Shown: positions 1 to 8,585, counted from the stretch's first letter. The stretch: 29,269 nt of DNA from JAKFFN01 sp036675025 (GCA_036675025.1 JAKFFN010000167.1:1-29269); one strand, 5' to 3'. Made by a program: numbers and translations. The notes: a model not told the origin generated them from the sequence alone.

Positions 1-1
1 T

Positions 2-769
2 CTAAGCGAACTCGAGATGAGTCATCTCGACCCCGGCAAACGCGGAAAGCGCCTTTGGACCGATAACCCCGCAGGCGACGTCGTTACCACATCCATAACC
101 GCCACAAACGCCACAACCACCACCGCTGCCTCTGCCGCCGTGGAGCAACTTTCCGTAAGAATTGAAGTGGAGCCCTTCGATAAAGGCGCGCATGTCTACG
201 TCATCGCCACCATGACGAGCGACAAACCCCATGAACTCGCCCTCGCTGTTCATCATCATGGTAATAGCAAACCCATAGAAGAACTGACTCTCACTGCCAC
301 CATGTGCAACAAAGAACGCCTGCGCCAGCTCTGGCTGCGCGACAACATCGTCGACTCACGCCATCTATACGCCGGCTACAAAGGCACCGACTTTATCGAA
401 AAAGATCCCTACCCGCTCTCACAAATGCTCACCTGGCGCGGCGACCCCATAGCCATCGCCACCACCAACGAGGCCGACCCTGCCAGCATCCATATCACAG
501 AACGACCCTCCTGGAATTACCCCGCTGAAAGGCTTACCCAGTACTGGCGTGTTCCGGCCGAACACGTGCAGCGAGATCTTCGCACCCGCGTTAATGGCCG
601 CCGCGTCTACTGGGCAGGAACCATCCCCATACCCGGCGGCCTATCTTTTGAAAACTTTGAGTTGCGACAAAAATATGTTCCCGGTCAGGTTTTCGTGTTT
701 GGTCTTACACCAAAAGAGCCCCATGAGTTTTCGCCCCCTGTAACCGGATTGCCTGCAGCACCACAATGA
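2..769 (+). CDS. Hypothetical protein, 5'-truncated by window edge
   Basis: The reading frame is open from the window edge. The first in-frame ATG is at 17, but the frame continues upstream as LSELE with no stop, so the true start probably lies outside the window. I do not recognise the family. Visible features are a Thr/Ala-rich N-terminal stretch (TATNATTTTAASAA), then a mixed alpha/beta-looking region with conserved-looking aromatic residues (PSWNYPAERLTQYWRVPAEH) and a C-terminus rich in Pro and Phe. No signal peptide, membrane segment or catalytic motif can be seen. It ends 25 bp before the start of the GH172 gene on the same strand and so probably shares its transcript. That context suggests, but does not show, a role in carbohydrate use. 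Confidence is good that it is coding and nil for function. Confidence 0.7.
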   Translation, partial: LSELEMSHLDPGKRGKRLWTDNPAGDVVTTSITATNATTTTAASAAVEQLSVRIEVEPFDKGAHVYVIATMTSDKPHELALAVHHHGNSKPIEELTLTATMCNKERLRQLWLRDNIVDSRHLYAGYKGTDFIEKDPYPLSQMLTWRGDPIAIATTNEADPASIHITERPSWNYPAERLTQYWRVPAEHVQRDLRTRVNGRRVYWAGTIPIPGGLSFENFELRQKYVPGQVFVFGLTPKEPHEFSPPVTGLPAAPQ

Positions 770-794
770 TGTGATCGCTAAGGAGAACCTCCCC

Positions 795-1957
795 ATGAGA
801 ATCATTAGTCGTGCATTTACCGCAGTTGCCATTGCCGCAGCCATGGCCGCTACCTCAGCCAGCGCCCAGGGTGACCTTTCGAATCTGTACCAGCTAAGAA
901 CCTACACTCAGCAGCGCCTTTCGTCCTCCGACCGCACCGGCGGTAACGATGACGGCAACTGGAAAAACTCCATTCAGCCCGGCGAAACCCGCACCATCGG
1001 CGACATCAATGGCCCCGGCATCATCACTCACATGTGGTACACCATTGCCACCGGCGAACACTACCACCTTAAGAAGATCGTCCTTCGCATTTACTGGGAT
1101 GATGATCCACTCCCCGCCGTAGAGGCCCCCATTGGCGACTTCTTCGGCCTAGGTCTTGGTGAGTATTTTCTGTACGAATCCGGGCCCCTGTCCGTTGGCT
1201 CTCAAAAGGCTCTCAACTGCTATTTCCCCATGCCCTTCCGGGAAAAGGCGCGCATCACCATCACCAACGAGGGCGAAAGAAAGATCGACGCCTTCTATTA
1301 CAACATCGACTGGCAGAAGCACGACAGCATACCTGACGACGCCGCCTACTTCTTTGCGGAATACCGGCAGGCAACTCCCACCCCCGGCCACACCGCCGAA
1401 TGGAATCTTAACGGTGATGTCGTAGTGAATGACGTCAAAAACACCGACGGCTCAGGCAACTACGTCATGTTCGAAACCGAAGGCCGCGGCCACTATGTCG
1501 GCGTTACCCACAGCATCCTGCAGAACCAGGGCGACTGGTGGGCGAGGGCGACGAGTTCATGTTCATCGACGACCGCACCTCACCGACCATCATCGGCACA
1601 GGCTCTGAAGATTACTACCTCGGTGCCTGGTGCTACGGCGGGTGCGGCATTTCCCCCTTCGGCACCGCCATGCCCGAGTTCGCCCACCAGAACTACGGAA
1701 ACCCCATGAACGGCGGAGATAACCGCGGTGCCAAATGGATGGTCTACCGCTTCCACACCGATTCCCCCGTGCCCTTTAACAACTACTTCAAAATGACCAT
1801 GGAACACGGCCACGCCAACCACCGGTCAGACAATTGGTACACCGTAGCCTACTGGTACCAGCAGGGTTCCCACAAACTAAGAAAACCCCTCCCACCCGTA
1901 GCCGACCGCTTACCCAAAGCCCAAAACGTAGAAGGCCCCACCCTCGGCAAACCCTGA
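795..1957 (+). pseudogene. Secreted DUF2961 / GH172 family protein, split by a one-base frameshift
   Basis: The start is ATG 795, behind an AAGGAG ribosome site at 780-785. It encodes a signal peptide (MRIISRAF..AAMAATSASA, cleavage near residue 24) and the DUF2961 N-terminal signature (RLSSSDRTGGNDDGNW, then GDINGPGIITHMWYT). Frame 1 runs to 1709, but its sense ends at about 1540. The remainder (GEGDEFMFIDD, GTGSEDYY) continues in another frame to 1957. Restoring one G in the GGG run at 1540-1542 joins them into about 387 residues, a normal family length. GH172 members act on fructofuranosides or arabinofuranosides by a retaining mechanism. From memory the two catalytic Glu of the characterised enzyme are 21 residues apart, the same spacing as GEGD and GSED here. 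Both lie downstream of the break, so the shifted product would be inactive. It could be a real pseudogene or a base-calling error. Confidence 0.82.
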
Positions 1958-2238
1958 ACCCAACCTCGTGCAGCACAAGCTAAAGTAGCGTTGGCATTCT
2001 GCCGACGAAGTATCCAAACCAGCACCAGCCACGCTAAAAACGCGCAGCAGGTTGAAGCGCCAATCTCAGAGGTACCGCGGAATTTATTCCGTAAGGTGGG
2101 CGCCCCACACACCACCAACGCCAACCCGCGCAGCGCCACCCAACGCCACCAACAAGTAACACGGGTGCCCTCACCCGTGCGCGTCCCATGGACGCCCCAC
2201 ACATCCCTACCCCGGCAGGGGTCGCACAAAAAAACCTC
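1958..2238. other. Convergent intergenic region with several hairpins
   Basis: This 281-bp gap separates the GH172 gene (+) from fic (-) and I see no gene in it. It holds several GC-rich inverted repeats: 1989-2007 (8-bp stem), 2078-2091 (CGGAAT..ATTCCG), 2160-2179 (CACGGGTG, loop CCCT, CACCCGTG) and 2209-2222 (ACCCC, loop GGCA, GGGGT). An 11-bp direct repeat CGCCCCACACA occurs at 2101 and 2193. None of the hairpins is followed by a clear T-tract on either strand. The density of structure suggests dispersed intergenic repeat elements or factor-assisted termination. Confidence 0.5.
1989..2007 (+). terminator. Possible terminator hairpin after GH172 gene
   Basis: CGTTGGCA and TGCCGACG pair over 8 bp (one G-U) around a TTC loop, 32 bp after the GH172 stop. 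There is no T-run after it, so intrinsic termination is uncertain. Confidence 0.3.
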
Positions 2239-3204
2239 TCACTCCACCACCTCCCAAACCCCACCCTTAGCCGGCCCCACCCGCCTCACTCGCCCATCCC
2301 GCTTCAAAGCTGCAAGTTGCTTCTCCACCGCCCGCGGTGACATATCCATCTCCATCGCCAGCTCCCGCGCCGAAATCGTTGGCTTTGCCCGCAAGTACGC
2401 CAAAATTTTCTCCGAACTTTTCTCCGAACTTTTCTCCGAACCAGGGGGAGAAAACTCTACCACAGCCGCTTCAATGGCACCCAGCATAAACTCGATTAAC
2501 GGCGTCGCTTCTCCGGCGCTATCTGCATCCGCCAGGACTCTATAATATTTCACTTGTTGATCCCTCACAATGCTCTCTACCGGCAGATACGCCATCACCG
2601 GTTGCCACTCGCTCAAGATCAACGTTTGCCAAAGTCGCCCGATACGACCGTTGCCGTCAGCGAACGGGTGTATAAACTCCAACTCATAATGCACCACGCA
2701 ACTCACCACCAGCGGATGGGCGTCAGTCATTTTAAGCCATTCAAACAGATCCTGCACCTGCCCCGGCACCCGTTTTGCAGGCGGAGCCATGTGCACAAGT
2801 TTTTCTCCCTGGTAAATTCCTACGCCACCCGACCTGAACTTCCCCGGCATATCCACAAGGCCCGCCATCAGCATTCCGTGTGCCGCCAGCAGATCATCAA
2901 CGCTGCTCGCCGACCAGGTATCCAGCTTCTCATACGTTGCAAAAGCATTTCGCACTTCCTGGATTTCCCGCGGCAGACCCAGCACTCGTTTTCCCGCCAG
3001 CACGGCCGTTACCTGTTCAATACTCAGTGTGTTGTTCTCAATCGCCAGGGATGCCTGTACAGTTTTAATGCGATTCGTCCGACGCAGTTGCGGCGAAAGA
3101 GTTCCACCGGTGGCCGCCGTCCAGCGTCCAATCATCTCACTTATTGCCGCCACAGAATTCACAACTCGGGAGGTAATAGCGAACGGCGGTTCATGTTTAG
3201 GCAT
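2239..3204 (-). CDS. Fic family protein with N-terminal autoinhibitory motif and C-terminal winged helix
   Basis: A 321-residue protein of the Fic/DOC superfamily, whose members usually transfer AMP from ATP to a target hydroxyl. The catalytic loop is complete at residues 179-190 (HPFADGNGRIGR), matching HPFx(D/E)GN(G/K)RxxR, with the general-base His179. Residues 52-57 (SLAIEN) fit the inhibitory (S/T)xxxE(G/N) helix, placing it in the class with the inhibitor on its own N-terminus, so no separate antitoxin is needed and none is seen. Residues 264-321 (TISARELAMEMDMSPRAVEK) form a helix-turn-helix or winged helix, joined by a linker with three SEKS-type repeats. The start is ATG 3204; no convincing ribosome site is visible just upstream. 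It stands alone between convergent and divergent neighbours. The target is unknown; self-regulating Fic AMP-transferases are the best parallel. Confidence 0.93.
   Translation of the reverse strand: MPKHEPPFAITSRVVNSVAAISEMIGRWTAATGGTLSPQLRRTNRIKTVQASLAIENNTLSIEQVTAVLAGKRVLGLPREIQEVRNAFATYEKLDTWSASSVDDLLAAHGMLMAGLVDMPGKFRSGGVGIYQGEKLVHMAPPAKRVPGQVQDLFEWLKMTDAHPLVVSCVVHYELEFIHPFADGNGRIGRLWQTLILSEWQPVMAYLPVESIVRDQQVKYYRVLADADSAGEATPLIEFMLGAIEAAVVEFSPPGSEKSSEKSSEKILAYLRAKPTISARELAMEMDMSPRAVEKQLAALKRDGRVRRVGPAKGGVWEVVE
2406..2441 (-). repeat. Three perfect 12-bp tandem repeats inside fic
   Basis: TTTTCTCCGAAC occurs three times head to tail. Read on the coding strand it encodes the SEKSSEKSSEK linker between the Fic core and the winged helix. 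The unit is a multiple of three, so copy-number change would alter linker length without breaking the frame. Confidence 0.95.
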
Positions 3205-3694
3205 AGTAAATAGCTACCACTACGGCCAATCCAATCAACCACTTTTCATCCTGCCTCAACACAGACTTTTGTAATTCTTAGGTCCTCCAGGGTCTCTAAG
3301 GGTTCCTGCGGGAATAGCGTTTCATGTTTTACTCTGCTTTGGTTGCTCCACAAACGGTGCAAAATAAAAGAGGGTACCCAAAAACAGTGACTAAAGCTTC
3401 ACCCCTGCCATCAATTGTTACTCGGATGACTCAGCAGCGCCTTATGGTAAGGAATCCCAAAAATCCGAAAACAGTTTCTCCGCATGAATCATTGAAGTTT
3501 AAAGACTTAACTTTTGCAAAAAGTTTAGTTTCTCCGCGCAAACGGCTGGAATTAAAAGACTTATTAAATACCACCACAGTTTTTTTAGGTCCTGTGGAAA
3601 ACTTCGGATCTTCAGGTTTGCTCTGTAGCCGCTCCGTTACCGAAATTAAACCCGTATTGTGTGTATTCGCCTGTGTTGAAGGGATAAGGTACTG
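3205..3694. other. 490-bp low-GC divergent intergenic region / pyk leader
   Basis: This region lies between divergently transcribed fic and pyk and is visibly AT-richer than its neighbours. It should hold the promoters of both, but I cannot pick a convincing -35/-10 pair. It contains the 54-bp degenerate repeat described separately and a hairpin (CCACAG 3574-3579 with CTGTGG 3592-3597). A 123-codon frame (3324-3695) spans much of it, and its TGA overlaps the pyk ATG as TGATG, an arrangement typical of coupling. Its codon usage is AT-rich at third positions unlike every neighbour and the product resembles nothing I know, so I do not call it a gene. Confidence 0.5.
3473..3580 (+). repeat. Two degenerate 54-bp direct repeats upstream of pyk
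   Basis: AGTTTCTCCGC at 3473 recurs at 3527, and AAGACTTA at 3502 recurs at 3556, both exactly 54 bp apart, with a variable centre. In the frame running into pyk the two units read VSPHESLKFKDL and VSPRKRLELKDL. They could be an ancient coding duplication or a repeated leader RNA element. Confidence 0.7.
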
Positions 3695-5140
3695 ATGCAT
3701 CGAGTATTTACAAAGGTTGTTGCCACTGTTGGCCCGGCTACTGAATCGCCGGAGATGATCGATCGGCTGTATGCGGCTGGCACCGATGTCTTCCGGCTCA
3801 ACATGAGTCATGGAGATCACGGCGGCCATTCGGCTGTGGTAAAGGCCATCCGCGAGGCCAGCATTCGCTACGGTCGTCCAGCAGGAATCCTCTGCGACAT
3901 CTCCGGCCCCAAAATCCGAATCGGCATGATTCCCGATGGTCCTATTGAACTCGCTCCCGACCATATTATTACCCTGACGACAGAACTTGTAGACGGCACT
4001 GCAGACCGGGTCAGCGTGAACTACCCTAATCTGCCCCAGGATGTGAAGGTGGGGCAACAGGTGCTGCTGGACGACGGAATTCTCGAGTGGGAAGTTATAG
4101 CCGTAGAAGGCAACAACGTAAAATGCCGCGTGGTGCGCGGCGGTCCCCTCAGCAGCCGCAAGGGCGTAAACCTGCCCTCCACCCAACTCAGTATTTCATC
4201 ACTGACAGAGAAAGACCGCGCTGATATAGAGTGGGGCCTTGAAAACGATGTCGACGTGTTCGCCATTAGCTTCGTGCGCACGGCCCAGGATATCCGCGAC
4301 GCCCGCGGCTTCATGCAGAGCCTGGGCGGTGATCTTCCCATCATTGCCAAAATCGAAATGGCCGAGGCCGTGGAAAACATCGAAGAGATCGTGGAAGAAT
4401 CCTACGGTGCCATGGTCGCCCGGGGTGATCTGGGTGTTGAAATCCCGCTGGAAAAAGTGCCCCACGTGCAAAAGCGCATGATACGCATGTGCAATCGCTT
4501 GGGCAAGCCGGTTATTACCGCCACCCAAATGCTCGACAGCATGATCCGCAGCGCCCGCCCGACCCGGGCCGAAGTGACCGACGTCGCCAATGCCATCCTG
4601 GACGGCACCGACGCCGTCATGCTCAGCGGAGAAACCGCCGCCGGCCGCTATCCGATTGAGGCAGTACACATTATGAACAGGATTGCCGAAGAGACGGAAA
4701 AGAATTTTAACTACGGCCGCTGGCTGAACCAGCGTCATATCAATGAAGAGAGCGCCGTGCAGGATGCCATCACGACTTCGACGGCAAACATTGCGCGCGA
4801 TGTAAAAGCCACTGCCATCCTCTGCCTCACCCAGGGCGGTAGCACCGTCCGCCGCGTGGCGCGTTATCATCCGGAAGTGGGAATTCTTGCTTATTGCCCC
4901 CTGGCGCGCACGGCTCAGCAGCTAACCCTCTCGTGGGGCGTTAATGCCGTGGCCCGCGAAGGCGCTGTTGAAGTCGAAGTCGAACGGCGTCAGGGTGCGG
5001 AAGTACAGATCCGCAAGGCCATCAGCTTGTTTAAAGATCGCGGTGTTCTTAAGTCCGGCGATATTATCGTTGTAGCCGCCGGTCTGCCGTTGCATCAGCC
5101 CGGCACGACTAACTTGCTTCGAGTGGTCGAAGTTGACTGA
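3695..5140 (+). CDS. pyk: Pyruvate kinase
   Basis: A 481-residue cytosolic glycolytic enzyme converting phosphoenolpyruvate and ADP to pyruvate and ATP. Visible motifs are the N-terminal barrel start (KVVATVGPATESPEMI, then FRLNMSHG), the B-domain entry DISGPKIRIG (68-77), the active-site lysine and Mg ligand in IAKIE (K219, E221), the second Mg ligand in ARGDLGVE (D245), and the PTRAEVTDVANAILDGTDA segment near 289-307. Length is standard for the short bacterial form without a C-terminal PEP-utiliser extension. ATG 3695 gives the usual N-terminus, with AAGG a few bases upstream. The 3' end overlaps the next gene by 8 bp, so the two are probably cotranscribed. Confidence 0.97.
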   Translation: MHRVFTKVVATVGPATESPEMIDRLYAAGTDVFRLNMSHGDHGGHSAVVKAIREASIRYGRPAGILCDISGPKIRIGMIPDGPIELAPDHIITLTTELVDGTADRVSVNYPNLPQDVKVGQQVLLDDGILEWEVIAVEGNNVKCRVVRGGPLSSRKGVNLPSTQLSISSLTEKDRADIEWGLENDVDVFAISFVRTAQDIRDARGFMQSLGGDLPIIAKIEMAEAVENIEEIVEESYGAMVARGDLGVEIPLEKVPHVQKRMIRMCNRLGKPVITATQMLDSMIRSARPTRAEVTDVANAILDGTDAVMLSGETAAGRYPIEAVHIMNRIAEETEKNFNYGRWLNQRHINEESAVQDAITTSTANIARDVKATAILCLTQGGSTVRRVARYHPEVGILAYCPLARTAQQLTLSWGVNAVAREGAVEVEVERRQGAEVQIRKAISLFKDRGVLKSGDIIVVAAGLPLHQPGTTNLLRVVEVD

Positions 5141-6578
5141 TCGAACGGCCCATATTGTGATCCTGGGCGCCGGGGTGGCCGGCCTCGCCGCGGCATACAG
5201 GATGCTGCAGCTACGGCCAGACTACAACGTCACTATCCTGGAAGAAGCCGAAACTCCCGGCGGACTTGCCTCATCATGGAAGCTCGGGAAGTTCACGGCA
5301 GACCTCGGTCCGCACCGGGTGTACACGGAGCTGCCAGAAATCCAGAAGCTTCTGCCTGAGCTTATCAGCCAGGATGAAATGCTGACCGTCGAACGCCGCA
5401 GTGAGATTTTGATCAACGGCCACTTTTATCATTACCCTGTCCGCGCGACAGAGCTGCTGAAACACATGGGTCCTGTGAAAATGGCCGGGCTGGCAGCCGG
5501 TATGGCCAAAGGCAAAGTCCGCGCAATGAAGGGCGGCGGCGCCAACGATTATGAAGACGCCATGATCCGCGCTTTCGGCACCGGGATTTACAACATGATC
5601 ATCGGGCCGTACACGGAGAAGGTCTGGAAGATCGAGCCGGCTGAGCTGAGCGAAGAAGTCGCCCGCGTACGCGTGAGCGCTGGCAACGCGGCAAAGCTGC
5701 TGAGCCAGTGGTTTAGCAAGGGTAACGAGAATGTGCCAAAACCCACCGCACTCAAAAACTTCACCTACATCCGCGGCGGAGTCCAGGGCCTGGTAGATAC
5801 CCTGCGACAGAAAGTTACCGACGCCGGAGGCGTAATCCAGACTGGCAAGATCGTCGTCGGACTTAAAGGCTCCCAAGGCCACGTGGCGGAAGTGGTCACT
5901 CACAGCTGCACCCCGCCCGTTCCTGTAGATGCGGTAATTTCAACGATCCCGGTAACCGATCTCACCGAACTCGTCAGCACGGCCAGCCTTTCTCCCGCCG
6001 ATCCTTCCGTGGCCATGGAGGCTGCTGATAAGCTGGAGTTCATAGGCCTTATCCTGGTTGCCGTCATGGTGAATCGCCCGCAGGTCACGCCAAACTCCTG
6101 GATCTACTTCCCGGAGAAGCACCTCGTGTTTAACCGCGCCTACGAACCTGGTAACTTTGATCCGTCCATGAAACCCGAAAACCAGAGCATGCTGGTGTTT
6201 GAGGTGACGGCCCGCTGGGGATCGCCCATCTGGAAAAAATCCAACGACGAGATCATCGAAGAAGTCAAACGCGACGCCATATCCACCGGCATCTTCGCAG
6301 AGACCGACATCAATGACACCGCAGCTCTACGCGTGCCCCACACGTACCCGCTCTACACAAAAGACTTCCGCACACACCTCGACGCCGTCTGCAATTACCT
6401 GCGCCCAGTAAAGAATCTTATCACTACAGGCCGCCAGGGGCTGTTTAACCACAACAACATGGATCACTCCATGTTAATGGGCATCCGCGCGGCCGAGGTC
6501 TTCGCCAAAGATATCAACGGCGCTGACGAATGGTACCAGAACCTCGACCAGTTTGCTCACTTCCGAATTGTAGACTGA
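5133..6578 (+). CDS. FAD-dependent oxidoreductase (protoporphyrinogen-oxidase / UGM-like fold)
   Basis: A 481-residue Rossmann-type flavoprotein. The dinucleotide-binding GAGVAG is at residues 12-17, followed by the acidic strand end (ILEEAE) and the TPGGLA segment at 41-46. DLGPHRV (57-63) is typical of the family with protoporphyrinogen oxidase, UDP-galactopyranose mutase and related amine-oxidase-like enzymes. The C-terminal GRQGLFNHNNMDHS is the usual second FAD-contacting stretch. Homologues often sit in polysaccharide or lipid clusters, but the substrate cannot be read from sequence. The start is a TTG at 5133, inside the end of pyk. No better start exists before the FAD motif, so translation probably depends on coupling to pyk. 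No membrane segment is evident. Confidence 0.85.
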   Translation: MTDRTAHIVILGAGVAGLAAAYRMLQLRPDYNVTILEEAETPGGLASSWKLGKFTADLGPHRVYTELPEIQKLLPELISQDEMLTVERRSEILINGHFYHYPVRATELLKHMGPVKMAGLAAGMAKGKVRAMKGGGANDYEDAMIRAFGTGIYNMIIGPYTEKVWKIEPAELSEEVARVRVSAGNAAKLLSQWFSKGNENVPKPTALKNFTYIRGGVQGLVDTLRQKVTDAGGVIQTGKIVVGLKGSQGHVAEVVTHSCTPPVPVDAVISTIPVTDLTELVSTASLSPADPSVAMEAADKLEFIGLILVAVMVNRPQVTPNSWIYFPEKHLVFNRAYEPGNFDPSMKPENQSMLVFEVTARWGSPIWKKSNDEIIEEVKRDAISTGIFAETDINDTAALRVPHTYPLYTKDFRTHLDAVCNYLRPVKNLITTGRQGLFNHNNMDHSMLMGIRAAEVFAKDINGADEWYQNLDQFAHFRIVD

Positions 6579-6595
6579 TTTCTCTACCGGCAGCT

Positions 6596-6635
6596 GTGGT
6601 GAATCGATTACCACGCGTGGTGTAGTTTCTACCAC
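6596..6635 (+). promoter_or_regulatory. Twin 19-bp operators upstream of XRE-ImmA genes
   Basis: Two inverted repeats of identical format, GTGGT-N9-ACCAC, occupy 6596-6614 and 6617-6635, with centres 21 bp apart (two helical turns). The inner half-sites also form a perfect 12-bp palindrome, ACCACGCGTGGT, at 6610-6621. They lie 36-75 bp upstream of the XRE start, where an autoregulated repressor dimer would bind cooperatively. The assignment to this regulator is inferred from position and symmetry. Confidence 0.75.
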
Positions 6636-6670
6636 AAGGAATTGCCACTACCGCATCGGAGGTCATCATT

Positions 6671-7054
6671 ATGCGTCAGTTTGGAGATTTCGTAAAGAAC
6701 CGCAGAGCGGAACTTGAGATCGGTCTGCGTGAGTTCTGCGAGCAGCTGGGGTATGATCCCAGCAACTGGAGCAAGATTGAACGCGGTCTGTTTCAGCCGC
6801 CTCAGGATCGGGAATTACTCGAGCGGGTAGGAAAGATCCTGCAGCTGTCAGGCAACGCAACAGCGCTGCAGGAAATGCAGGACAAGGCGGACTTGGACCG
6901 GGGCCAGTTGCCAAAGGATATCACTGAAGACTCATACGTAATGAGCATGCTGCCGGCGGTGATGCGCACCATCCGCGAGACAAAACCCAGCAGCGAAGAA
7001 ATCGATGAGCTGATTAAGCTCCTGCGCGACGACTTCAAGAAAGGCAGGCGCTAA
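6671..7054 (+). CDS. XRE-family helix-turn-helix regulator
   Basis: A 127-residue DNA-binding protein. Residues 5-60 (FGDFVKNRRAELEIGLREFC, then LGYDPSNWSKIERGLFQPP) are a lambda-repressor-type HTH with the characteristic NWSKIERG recognition region. The C-terminal half is charged and probably helical (SSEEIDELIKLLRDDFKKG) and may mediate dimerisation or contact with the protease. ATG 6671 follows GGAGG at 6658-6662. It sits 8 bp before an ImmA/IrrE metalloprotease gene, the layout of ImmR-ImmA and DdrO-IrrE pairs, where the protease relieves repression by cleaving the regulator. It probably represses its own transcription through the twin operators just upstream. Confidence 0.92.
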   Translation: MRQFGDFVKNRRAELEIGLREFCEQLGYDPSNWSKIERGLFQPPQDRELLERVGKILQLSGNATALQEMQDKADLDRGQLPKDITEDSYVMSMLPAVMRTIRETKPSSEEIDELIKLLRDDFKKGRR

Positions 7055-7062
7055 GCGACGCT

Positions 7063-7722
7063 ATGAATGTGCCCTTCATTCCGGCGCGCGACATCCAGTA
7101 TATCGCAGATAATTTTCGCAAAGAGTTCTGGGGCAATCAGCATCCGGTAAACCCGCTGGTGATCTGGGAACATCGGTTGAACAAGTACGTTGATTACGTG
7201 GAAGGCCTGCGTGACCATACTAACGTAGAGGCGTATCTTACCGTGGATTTTGACCTGCTGGTCTTGGACAAAGGGACTGCACTTTCCAAAACCGCATCAA
7301 AGCGCCTGAACTTTTCCATAGCCCACGAACTTGGACATTACCGGCTTCACCGCGATTTTTTTGAGAAGCACATCAGCAATGAACTGAAGACGCAATACAC
7401 GCCTGCCTTTTACAAAGTGTGGCTTGAGACGTCTGACGCTCGAGCATACCAGGCACTGGAAACGCAGGCGCATATATTTGCCGCGTATCTCCTCATGCCC
7501 ACAGAACTTGTGACATCATCTTTTCAGGCATGGACCCACGAACTCACGAAGCGCGGCAAGCTGCTGTCCAACGATGAGTTTTCGCAGACAGGCTTCCGCG
7601 CTTATTTTGCTTCTCACCTCGCAGAGGAGTTTGAGGTGAGTCTGGCTGCCATGGTGAACTGCCTGGACAAGTTAAAGATCTGGCCCGGTGGAAGTATACA
7701 ATCGGAAGAGAATCAGGATTAG
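7063..7722 (+). CDS. ImmA/IrrE family metallo-endopeptidase
   Basis: A 219-residue COG2856-type zinc protease. The catalytic HELGH is at residues 88-92 (His88 and His92 as metal ligands, Glu89 as base). The following LETQAHIFAAYLLMP (132-146) matches the helix that supplies the third ligand (Glu133) in this family. There is no signal peptide, so it acts in the cytosol. In characterised pairs such an enzyme cuts its partner XRE repressor on a stress signal, derepressing phage, element or DNA-repair genes. Here no phage or integrative-element genes accompany it. It follows the XRE gene by 8 bp and is surely cotranscribed. The alternative reading is a HigA- or toxin-antitoxin-like pair, but the HELGH enzyme is not a known toxin. 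Confidence 0.92.
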   Translation: MNVPFIPARDIQYIADNFRKEFWGNQHPVNPLVIWEHRLNKYVDYVEGLRDHTNVEAYLTVDFDLLVLDKGTALSKTASKRLNFSIAHELGHYRLHRDFFEKHISNELKTQYTPAFYKVWLETSDARAYQALETQAHIFAAYLLMPTELVTSSFQAWTHELTKRGKLLSNDEFSQTGFRAYFASHLAEEFEVSLAAMVNCLDKLKIWPGGSIQSEENQD

Positions 7723-7813
7723 TCTGTAGGGGAGCAGGATTTGCGGTGGGCATTTCGCAGCAACGACCCGGATTCTCATTGATTCCCACAATAACGAACG
7801 AGTGTAAACAACT

Positions 7814-8563
<750 letters not shown>

Positions 8564-8585
8564 AAGACATCGCGGGATAAACACC

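Noticed and set aside
2209..2235. ACCCC-GGCA-GGGGT hairpin next to an A-run, as terminator of fic
   Set aside because: On the fic strand the T-run precedes rather than follows the hairpin, and on the plus strand the following run is A, so neither orientation gives an intrinsic terminator.
2239..3204. Fic as half of a Fic-antitoxin (FicT-FicA or Doc-Phd) pair
   Set aside because: No small antitoxin frame is adjacent and the inhibitory SxxxEN motif is within the Fic protein itself.
3431..4186. 251-codon minus-strand frame over the start of pyk
   Set aside because: It lies antisense to clear pyruvate kinase sequence, its product matches no family, and it is explained by the codon structure of pyk.
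4199..4870. 223-codon minus-strand frame inside pyk
   Set aside because: Antisense shadow of a conserved enzyme, with His-rich composition typical of reversed high-GC codons.
6671..7722. XRE-ImmA pair as a prophage immunity module
   Set aside because: No integrase, structural phage genes, attachment-site duplication or tRNA was seen in the window; kept as a stand-alone regulatory pair.
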